Shown in pieces: positions 1-6,039 of a stretch of 6,815 nt of DNA. Numbering within the stretch: the stretch's first letter is position 1; each line of letters opens with the position of its first letter. Location of the stretch: the NCBI GenBank assembly GCA_019689515.1, contig JADGHI010000205.1, positions 1-6,815 on the forward strand. The letters are read 5' to 3'. The notes beneath the pieces were generated by a model. It made no database searches, was not told where the DNA came from, and worked only from the letters and a program-made list of their open reading frames with translations. Position numbers and translations under genes: made by a program. The stretch comes from Acetobacteraceae bacterium. Lineage in GTDB: Bacteria > Pseudomonadota > Alphaproteobacteria > Acetobacterales > Acetobacteraceae.

Positions 1-23
1 CGTCAGTTGTGTAAAAGACACAG
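1..23 (+). other. Probable residual Nextera Read 1 transposase adapter (artefact)
   Basis: Bases 5-23 read AGTTGTGTAAAAGACACAG. The Tn5 mosaic end used in Nextera libraries is AGATGTGTATAAGAGACAG, so 16 of 19 positions agree, with mismatches at window bases 7, 14 and 19. The four preceding bases, CGTC, are also the bases that precede the mosaic end in the Read 1 adapter, giving 20 of 23 overall. GC is about 43% against roughly 70% or more next door. Translated in the protease frame, the stretch breaks the PDZ pattern right after a V-M-P-G-G motif and gives C-V-F-Y-T-T-D. Native Tn5 outside and inside ends fit less well. The match is seen directly; that it is library residue is inference. Confidence 0.82.
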
Positions 24-709
24 CCACCGGGCATGACGGAGGCGATCCGCACCGTTCCGCCGGGCCCGGCGGCGAGGCGCAGCCCAAGGCCCGCATGGCC
101 GACCCGGCGCTCGCGCGCCGCCTGCGCTTCCTCGGCGGTCACGTAGCGGCTGTACGGGTCGAGGTAGTTGAACAGTTCCTCGAACAGCGCGCGCAGCACC
201 CCCTCGGCGCCGGCGCGCCGGATTGCCGGCGAGGCGGCCCAGGCGGCCTCGATCAGCGGTGCGATCGCTGCGACGAGATCCGCGGCGGCCGCGGCAGGCG
301 ACGGAGGTGCCCGCGGGCCGGAGGACGCCAGGGGGGCGCGTTGCGCCGCGAGCGGGGGACCTTCGCGCGCGGCCGCCGGCAGCAGGCGGAAGTTGCCGTC
401 ACGCGCCTCCACCACCAGGGCGGGATCGAGCGCGGTGAGGCCGCGCAGGCTCCAGAGGCCGAGATCCGGCGGGGCAACCGGCTCCAGATGACGCTCCAGC
501 ACCGCCTCGAAGGCGGCCGTGAGCACGGCCTCCACGGGCGCGCGGGGGAAGTCCTGGGCGCGCGGCGGCGTGCCGAGGGGCGTGGTGAGGAGGGCGAGGA
601 CGATGGGCAGGACGCAGCGAATCAGGACCCTTCCGGCCCAACGGCGCCCTCGCGCTTCTGCCCGGTCCGGCGCCTGTGCGCTCTGGCCGTCGGCGGAGCG
701 CCGGGCCAC
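24..709 (-). CDS. S41-family (CtpA-like) serine protease, N-terminal part, truncated at the left edge
   Basis: S41 carboxyl-terminal processing proteases are exported enzymes that cut periplasmic proteins with a Ser/Lys dyad next to a PDZ domain. This frame is open from at least 709 down to the edge. It encodes a hydrophobic segment (VLPIVLALL, 613-587) ending in a possible signal-peptidase site P-R-A-Q|D near 553. An N-terminal helical domain follows, interrupted by a Pro/Ala-rich stretch (about 390-280). Then comes the family signature LDPYSRYVT (163-137), and the PDZ start with GLGLRL and V-R-I-A-S-V-M-P-G-G (about 100-24). The catalytic domain lies outside the window. The start is uncertain. 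GTG at 709 is the nearest upstream conventional start but lacks a Shine-Dalgarno and gives a long, Arg-rich leader. ATT at 622, or CTG at 625, follows a good GGAAGG and would give a normal signal peptide. Family call is confident from the signature and context; substrate unknown. Confidence 0.8.
629..634 (-). promoter_or_regulatory. Candidate Shine-Dalgarno for the S41 protease, pointing to a non-canonical start
   Basis: On the minus strand this reads GGAAGG and lies six bases before an in-frame ATT (622-620) and three before CTG (625-623). The spacing to ATT is ideal, and initiation there would give a short n-region (M-R-C) directly before the hydrophobic signal core. No comparable site precedes GTG 709 or TTG 715. 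This supports a start near 622, but it could also be chance purine sequence. Confidence 0.4.
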
Positions 710-777
710 TGCCAAGCACAGCGGCCAACTGGTGGCGGCGTTCCCTGCCGCTCGGACGCCTCGGCCTCCGCTTCGCG
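710..777. other. Short gap between rnr and the protease gene
   Basis: I see no convincing rho-independent terminator (no GC stem followed by a T-run on the minus strand) and no clear -35/-10 pair. The protease frame stays open through this gap into rnr, so the gap could be partly coding. Read-through transcription from rnr is plausible. If the protease starts at 622, the gap is 155 bases, the largest in the window. Confidence 0.4.
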
Positions 778-3234
778 TCAGTCCCGGCGGCGGCTTCGTC
801 CCTTGCCCCCGCCCCGCCACGTCGGTCCAGCGGTGCGCCGTCGCGGCTCGCCCTGCAGGAGGTGGAACACAAGGCCACCGGTGCGCGGAGTCGCCTCCCG
901 CAGCAGCACCTCCACCGGTTGCGCCAGGGTGAAGGTCAGACCTGTCCTGCGGCCGGTCAGCGTGTGCCGGCTCTCGTCGTGGAACCATCGGTCGTCCGGA
1001 AGGGTGGCGAGGGGAACGAATCCGCTCGCGCCGTTCTCCTCCACCGTGACGAAGAGGCCGAAACGTGTCACTCCCGAAATCCGCGCCGCGAAGGTGGAGC
1101 CCACGCGATCGGCCATGAAGGCGGCGAGGTAGCGGTCCAGCGCGTCGCGCTCGGCCATGGCCGCGCGGCGCTCGGTCTGGGAAATGTGCTCGGCCGTTTC
1201 GGGGAAGCGTGCGGCCTCGACCTCCTCGAGCGCGCCGGCGCCGAGGCGCAGGCCCCGGATCAGCGCGCGGTGCACCAGCAGATCAGCATAGCGCCGGATC
1301 GGGCTGGTGAAGTGGGCGTAGCGCGGCAGCGCCAGGCCGAAATGGCCGATGTTGTCGGGGCTGTAGGCCGCCTGGGACTGGCCGCGCAGGATGGTCTCGT
1401 GGATCAGCCGCTCCTCCGGCCGTCCCCGGACCCTCACCAGGATCCCGGAAAAGTCGCGCGGATGGATCCCGCCGGAGGGCGGCAACGAGAAGCCGAACCC
1501 GCCGAGGAACTGCCGCAGCACCTCCAACTTCTCGTCCGAGGGGCGGTCGTGGACGCGGTACATGCAGGGCTGGCGCAGCCACTCCAGCTCCTCCGCGGCG
1601 CAGACATTGGCCGCGATCATGAACTCCTCGATCAGCCGGTGGGAGTCGAGGCGGGGGCGCGGGACCACGGCCTGCACCTTGCCGCGCGCGTCCAGCACCA
1701 CCTTGCGCTCCGGCACGTCCAGCTCCAGCGTGCCGCGCCGCTCCCGCGCCGCGAGCAGCGCGCCGAAGGCGCCGTAGAGGTGGCGCAGCAGCCCCCCGGG
1801 CAGGCCGAGATCCTCGCCCGCATCGGCGGCGCGCTGCACCTGCTCGTAGGTGAGCCGCGCGGCGGAGCGCATGATGCCCCGGCCGAAGCGGTGAGCCGTC
1901 TTCCGGCCCTGGGCGTCGAACCGCATGTCCACGAAGAGGCAGCCGCGGTCCTCCTTCGGGCGCAGGCTGCACCAGCCGTTGGACAGGGCCTCGGGCAGCA
2001 TCGGCACGACGCGGTCTGGGAAATAGACCGAGTTGCCTCGCGCCCAGGCCTCGCGGTCGAGATGGCTGCCCGGGCGGACATAGTGCGCGACGTCGGCGAT
2101 CGCGACGACCACGCGCCAGCCATCCCGATCCGGCTCCGCCCAGACCGCGTCGTCGAAGTCGCGCGCATCCTCGCCGTCGATGGTGACGAGCGGGATCGCG
2201 CGCAGGTCCTCGCGCCCCCGGGCCGTGACGCCGCGCGCCTTCTCCGCCTCGCGCAGCGCCTCGGCCGGGAAGACGTCGGGGATGCCGTGGGCGTGGATGC
2301 AAATCAGCGAGACAGAGCGCGGCTCGCCGACCTGGCCGAGGACTTCGACGATCCGCGCGGGGCGCGGGCCGAATCCGTGGCCGGGGAGGGGCTCGGCGAG
2401 GACGATGTCACCGGGCGCCGCCGCGCCCTCCGCGCCGCGCGGGACGGTCCATTCCGCCTTCTGCCGGCGGTCGGTCGGGACGATGCGCCCGGCGGTGGCG
2501 CCGCTGCCGCCGCCCTCGAACACGCCGAGCACGCGCGCCGGCGCGGCGCCGCCGATGCGCTTGAAGGTCCGGCCTTCGTACTTGTCGCCGCCGAGCGGGC
2601 GGAGCCGGGCGAGCACGCGCTCCCCGGGCGCGAGCGCGGCCTGGCCCGCGCGTTCCGGCTGCATGAACACGATCGGCGGGCGGCCCGGCCCCTCCCAGCC
2701 GACCGGACGGGCGAGGGGATCGCCGTCCGCGTCGGTGCCGAAGATTTCGACCACCGCCATCTCGGGCAGGCGGCCTGCCGTGCGGGTGCGCGAGGATCGG
2801 GCAGGGGGCAGCGGTTGCTCGGCATCCGTCCCGCGCCGGCCGGTGGTGCGCTCAGGCATCGGGGCAGCGCGGCGCCCGCGGCGGCCTTGGGGCTGGGCGG
2901 TGTCCGCATCGTCCTGAGTCCGGGTAGCGCTGCGGCCGCCCCGCCGCCTTCCTTCCGGTGCCGACCGATCCTCGTCCTCCCGCTCCAGCGTGCGGAGCAG
3001 GTCGCGCAGCGCGACGCGCTGCTGCGCGTCCAGGCCGAAGGCACGCGCGATCTCGCGCGACCGGACACGGCCGTGCTGCTCGGCCAGGAAGCGCCGCAGC
3101 TCCTCCCGCGAGGGCAGCGGCGCAGTCGCCGGACGGGGGCGCGCCGCGCCGCGGCGCGTCGTCCTCGCCGCGGCGGTGGCAGACGCCTTCGCGCTGCGGC
3201 CCTTCGGCGGGGATGGACCGCGGCGCCGGGGCAT
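778..3234 (-). CDS. rnr: Ribonuclease R (3'-5' exoribonuclease, RNB family)
   Basis: RNase R degrades structured RNA processively from the 3' end, including rRNA fragments, mRNA and trans-translation substrates, in the cytoplasm. The 818 residues match the family's usual length (about 810 in E. coli). In order: a basic N-terminal tail (1-40), a winged-helix-like domain (about 41-85), an Arg-rich low-complexity linker (about 85-157), cold-shock domains (about 158-335), the RNB catalytic domain with DGEDARDFDD at 353-362, and HFTSPIRRYADLLVHR at 641-656. An S1 domain follows (about 712-785; F-A-A-R-I-S-G-V-T-R-F-G-L-F-V), then a basic Arg/Gly tail. Asp353, 359, 361 and 362 correspond to the metal-binding aspartates of RNase II/R, so the enzyme should be active. 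The ATG lies three bases after the topA stop with no strong Shine-Dalgarno, implying translational coupling. RNase II is less likely given the N-terminal helix domain and basic tail. Confidence 0.96.
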   Translation of the reverse strand: MPRRRGPSPPKGRSAKASATAAARTTRRGAARPRPATAPLPSREELRRFLAEQHGRVRSREIARAFGLDAQQRVALRDLLRTLEREDEDRSAPEGRRRGGRSATRTQDDADTAQPQGRRGRRAAPMPERTTGRRGTDAEQPLPPARSSRTRTAGRLPEMAVVEIFGTDADGDPLARPVGWEGPGRPPIVFMQPERAGQAALAPGERVLARLRPLGGDKYEGRTFKRIGGAAPARVLGVFEGGGSGATAGRIVPTDRRQKAEWTVPRGAEGAAAPGDIVLAEPLPGHGFGPRPARIVEVLGQVGEPRSVSLICIHAHGIPDVFPAEALREAEKARGVTARGREDLRAIPLVTIDGEDARDFDDAVWAEPDRDGWRVVVAIADVAHYVRPGSHLDREAWARGNSVYFPDRVVPMLPEALSNGWCSLRPKEDRGCLFVDMRFDAQGRKTAHRFGRGIMRSAARLTYEQVQRAADAGEDLGLPGGLLRHLYGAFGALLAARERRGTLELDVPERKVVLDARGKVQAVVPRPRLDSHRLIEEFMIAANVCAAEELEWLRQPCMYRVHDRPSDEKLEVLRQFLGGFGFSLPPSGGIHPRDFSGILVRVRGRPEERLIHETILRGQSQAAYSPDNIGHFGLALPRYAHFTSPIRRYADLLVHRALIRGLRLGAGALEEVEAARFPETAEHISQTERRAAMAERDALDRYLAAFMADRVGSTFAARISGVTRFGLFVTVEENGASGFVPLATLPDDRWFHDESRHTLTGRRTGLTFTLAQPVEVLLREATPRTGGLVFHLLQGEPRRRTAGPTWRGGGKGRSRRRD

Positions 3235-3237
3235 CGC

Positions 3238-6030
3238 TCAGTTCGCCGTCTTCGAGGCCGCGCGAGCCTTCTTCGCAGCGGGCTTCGCGGCGGCCTTCTT
3301 CGTGCCCGTCGCCGCCTTGCCGCGGGCGGCGGCGGTCGTTGCCTTGCGCGCGGCTGCCGTTGGCTTGGCCGCGGTCGCGGCGGGCTTGTCCGAGGCCGCC
3401 GCCGCGGTCCGCCGCGACGTGGCCGTCCTGCCGCGCGCCTCGCCATTGCCACCCGAAGCAGCCTTGGTGCGCGTCGTCGCCGCTGTGCCGCGCCGGGCCG
3501 CGGCCCCCTTCGGCTTCAGCTCCTTGCCCTTCTCCGCCAGCAGCGCGACCGCCTGATCGAGCGTCACCTCGTCGAAATCCACGCCGCGCGGCAGGGAGGC
3601 GACCATGCGCCCGTGCTGGACGAAGGGGCCGAAGCGCCCGCGCCGGACCTCGACCGGCTGGCCGTCCTTCGGATGGTTGCCGAGCGAGCGGCCGCGCGGC
3701 TTCGCCTCCGCGAGCAGCGCCACGGCGCGGTTGAGGCCGATCGTGAGCACGTCGTCGTCCGGATCGAGCGACTTGTAGGTGTTGCCCATCTTCACGTAGG
3801 GGCCGAAGCGCCCGATCGCGGCGTGGATCTCCTCCCGCGTCTCCGGGTGGACGCCCACGACGCGCGGCAGGGAGAGCAGCGCCAGCGCGCGCTCCAGCGT
3901 CAGCGAATCCGGGTCCATCCCGCGCGGCAGGCTGGCGCGGCGGGGCTTCACCTTCTTCCCCTTCGCGTCCTCCGTCTCCTCGCCGAGCTGCACGTAGAGG
4001 CCGTAGGGGCCGCGCCGCAGCGTCACGGACTGGCCGGTGGCGGGATCGGTGCCGAGATCGCGCTGGCCCTCGGTGAAGGCCGTGCCGTTCGCCTCGCCTT
4101 CGGCGCCCGGGACCGCGAGCGGGCGGGTGTAGCGGCACTCCGGGTAGTTGGAGCAGCCGATGAAGGCTCCCGTCCGCCCGAGCCGGAGGCCGAGGCGCCC
4201 CGTGCCGCAGGCCGGGCAGAGCCGCGGGTCGCCGCCATCGCCGGTGGAGGGGAAGAAGTGCGGGCCGAGTTCCTCGTCCAGCGCGTCTATCACGTCGCTG
4301 ATCTTGAGGTCCTTGGTGGCGTCCACCGCCTTCGAGAACTCCTCCCAGAAGGCGCGCATCACCTCTTTCCAGTGGGCGCGCCCGCCGGAGATGTCGTCGA
4401 GCTGCTCCTCCAGCGCCGCGGTGAAGCCGGTGTCCACGTAGCGCTCGAAGAAGCGCGTGAGGAAGGTGGTGACGAGTCGCCCGCGGTCCTCCGGGATGAA
4501 GCGCCGGCGCTCCAGCCGGACGTATTGGCGGTCCTGGAGCGTCTGGAGGATCGAGGCATAAGTGGAGGGGCGGCCGATGCCGAGCTCCTCCAGCCTCTTG
4601 ACCAGGCTCGCCTCCGAGTAGCGCGGCGGCGGCTGGGTGAAGTGCTGGTGGGCGGTGACCTCGCCGCGCTGCAGCGGGTCGCGCTCGGCCATCGGCGGCA
4701 GGGTCCGGCCCTCCTCGTCCTCCGCCGCGGCATCGTCCACGTCCTCGCGGTAGAGCTTGAGGAAGCCGTCGAAGGCGATGACGGAGCCGGTGGCGCGCAG
4801 CTTCGTCCGGCCGGAGGCGTCGGCGATCTCGACGGTGGTCTGGTCGATCTCGGCCGACTGCATCTGGCTCGCCACGGCGCGCTTCCAGATCAGTTCGTAG
4901 AGCTTGCGCTGCTGGTCGTTGAGGTAGGGCGCGACATCCTCCGGCCGGCGGTCCACGTCGGTCGGCCGGATCGCCTCGTGCGCCTCCTGCGCGTTCTTGG
5001 CGCGGCTCGTGTACTCGCGCGGGGCGCCGGGAAGGTAGTCGGGCCCGAAGGCATCGCGGACGTGGTCGCGGATGGCGAACATCGCCTCGCGCGCCATCTG
5101 CACGCCGTCGGTCCGCATGTAGGTGATGAGGCCGACCGCGTCGCCGGCGATGTCCACGCCCTCGTAGAGCTGCTGCGCGACGCGCATGGTCTGCTGCGCG
5201 TGGAAGCCGAGCTTGCGCGCCGCCTCCTGCTGCAGCGTCGAGGTGGTGAAGGGCGGCGGTGGGTTGCGCCGGACGCGCTTCTTCTCGACCGAGAGGACGG
5301 AGAACTCGCCGGCCTCGACCGCCGCCTTGGCGCGCATCGCCGCGGCCTCGTCCGGCAGGTCGAACTGCTCGAGCCGCTTGCCGTCGAGATGCGTCAGCCG
5401 GGCGGTGAAGGGGGCGCCGAGCGGGGTGGTGAAGCGCGCCTCGACGGTCCAGTACTCGCGCGGGCGGAAGGCCTCGATCTCGGCCTCGCGCTCGCAGATC
5501 AGGCGCAGCGCGACGGACTGCACGCGGCCCGCGCTGCGGCTGCCGGGCAGCTTGCGCCAGAGCACGGGCGAGAGGGTGAAGCCCACCAGGTAGTCGAGGG
5601 CGCGGCGGGCGAGGTAGGCGTCGATCAGCGGCCCGTCGAGGTCGCGCGGGTTCGCGAAGGCCTGCTGGACGGCCCGCCGGGTGATCTCGTTGAAGGTGAT
5701 GCGGTGGACCTCGATGCCCTTCAACGCGCCCTTGCGCGCCAGCATCTCCCGCACATGCCAGGAGATCGCCTCGCCTTCGCGGTCCGGGTCGGTGGCGAGG
5801 TAGAGGCGCCGGGCGCCGCGCAGGGCGCGGGCGATCTCGTTCACCTGGCGCTCGCCGCGCTCCTCCGCCTCCCAGTCCATGGCGAAGTCTTCCTCGGGCC
5901 GGACGGAGCCGTCCCGGGCGGGCAGGTCGCGGACGTGGCCGAGGCTCGCCAGGACCGTGACATCGCGGCCGAGATACTTGTTGATGGTCTTCGCCTTGGC
6001 GGGCGATTCGACGACGACGACGTCTGGCAT
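3238..6030 (-). CDS. topA: DNA topoisomerase I (type IA, omega protein)
   Basis: TopA relaxes negative supercoils by cutting one strand through a 5'-phosphotyrosine and passing the other. The 930-residue protein begins with the Toprim domain: V-V-V-E-S-P-A-K-A-K (4-13, acidic Glu8) and DPDREGEA (81-88), the metal site. The DNA-gate domains follow with L-I-T-Y-M-R-T-D-G (301-309), where Tyr304 is the catalytic tyrosine. IGRPSTYASI (485-494) is another conserved type IA motif. One four-cysteine zinc finger uses Cys605, 608, 626 and 632. Three C-terminal repeats (about 666-723, 732-779, 790-835) and an Ala/Lys/Arg-rich tail (842-930) complete it. The start ATG is fixed by the immediate Toprim motif and lies nine bases after the dprA stop. 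The bases before it read AAGAACCCCCC, a poor Shine-Dalgarno, so coupling to dprA translation is likely. Domain order is that of alphaproteobacterial TopA; E. coli TopA differs, with more zinc fingers. Confidence 0.98.
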   Translation of the reverse strand: MPDVVVVESPAKAKTINKYLGRDVTVLASLGHVRDLPARDGSVRPEEDFAMDWEAEERGERQVNEIARALRGARRLYLATDPDREGEAISWHVREMLARKGALKGIEVHRITFNEITRRAVQQAFANPRDLDGPLIDAYLARRALDYLVGFTLSPVLWRKLPGSRSAGRVQSVALRLICEREAEIEAFRPREYWTVEARFTTPLGAPFTARLTHLDGKRLEQFDLPDEAAAMRAKAAVEAGEFSVLSVEKKRVRRNPPPPFTTSTLQQEAARKLGFHAQQTMRVAQQLYEGVDIAGDAVGLITYMRTDGVQMAREAMFAIRDHVRDAFGPDYLPGAPREYTSRAKNAQEAHEAIRPTDVDRRPEDVAPYLNDQQRKLYELIWKRAVASQMQSAEIDQTTVEIADASGRTKLRATGSVIAFDGFLKLYREDVDDAAAEDEEGRTLPPMAERDPLQRGEVTAHQHFTQPPPRYSEASLVKRLEELGIGRPSTYASILQTLQDRQYVRLERRRFIPEDRGRLVTTFLTRFFERYVDTGFTAALEEQLDDISGGRAHWKEVMRAFWEEFSKAVDATKDLKISDVIDALDEELGPHFFPSTGDGGDPRLCPACGTGRLGLRLGRTGAFIGCSNYPECRYTRPLAVPGAEGEANGTAFTEGQRDLGTDPATGQSVTLRRGPYGLYVQLGEETEDAKGKKVKPRRASLPRGMDPDSLTLERALALLSLPRVVGVHPETREEIHAAIGRFGPYVKMGNTYKSLDPDDDVLTIGLNRAVALLAEAKPRGRSLGNHPKDGQPVEVRRGRFGPFVQHGRMVASLPRGVDFDEVTLDQAVALLAEKGKELKPKGAAARRGTAATTRTKAASGGNGEARGRTATSRRTAAAASDKPAATAAKPTAAARKATTAAARGKAATGTKKAAAKPAAKKARAASKTAN
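3241..3507 (-). other. Histone-H1-like Ala/Lys-rich tail of TopA (residues 842-930)
   Basis: The last 89 residues of TopA are almost entirely Ala, Lys, Arg, Thr and Gly. They carry H1/HU-tail-like patterns such as KKAAAKPAAKKARAASK near the end. Such tails are disordered, strongly positive and bind DNA without sequence preference. Lysine-rich tails of this kind are known on topoisomerase I of several high-GC bacteria, where they aid processivity; that role here is inference. Confidence 0.85.
3526..4035 (-). repeat. Three protein-level C-terminal repeats in TopA
   Basis: Three diverged units share a core G-R/P-F/Y-G-x-F/Y-V followed by a helix of the form T-L-x-x-A-V-A-L-L. They lie at residues 666-723 (RRGPYGLYVQLGE, with LTLERALALL), 732-779 (IGRFGPYVKMGN, with AVALLAEAK) and 790-835 (RRGRFGPFVQHGR, with AVALLAEKG). 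These match the topoisomerase I C-terminal repeat family, which binds single-stranded DNA. The repeats are visible in protein; the DNA copies have diverged. Confidence 0.85.
4135..4218 (-). other. Single four-cysteine zinc finger in TopA
   Basis: Residues 605-632 hold C-P-A-C, an 17-residue spacer containing G-R-T-G-A-F-I-G, then C-S-N-Y-P-E-C. This is the topoisomerase DNA-binding C4 zinc-finger pattern with all four cysteines present. Only one copy is found; the following repeats have no cysteine pairs. Confidence 0.9.
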
Positions 6031-6039
6031 GGGGGGTTC
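6031..6039. other. dprA-topA spacer with C6 run before the topA start
   Basis: On the minus strand the nine bases between the dprA stop (TAA) and the topA ATG read GAACCCCCC. A run of six C directly abuts the start codon, and the nearest purine stretch (AAGAA) overlaps the dprA stop. There is no room for a promoter or terminator, which argues for one message and re-initiation after dprA. Confidence 0.6.

Noticed and set aside
1..23. A native Tn5/IS50-like transposon end
   Set aside because: The Tn5 outside end fits at only about 15 of 19 bases and the inside end is worse. The flanking CGTC matches the library adapter, and no transposase or target duplication is visible.
57..72. A perfect 16-base palindrome (CCGCCGGGCCCGGCGG)
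   Set aside because: It lies within the protease PDZ coding sequence, is all G and C, and has no T-run or loop. In DNA of this composition it is likely chance and codon choice (A-G-P-G-G).
95..1132. A 345-codon plus-strand frame antisense to the protease and the end of rnr
   Set aside because: It is Arg/Gly/Pro-rich and motif-free. It is the exact codon-phase mirror of the S41 protease frame, which carries a signal peptide and the LDPYSRYVT signature.
2180..2917. A 245-codon plus-strand frame antisense to rnr
   Set aside because: Composition is that of a shadow frame, with no ribosome site or recognisable domain, and it lies opposite conserved RNase R sequence.
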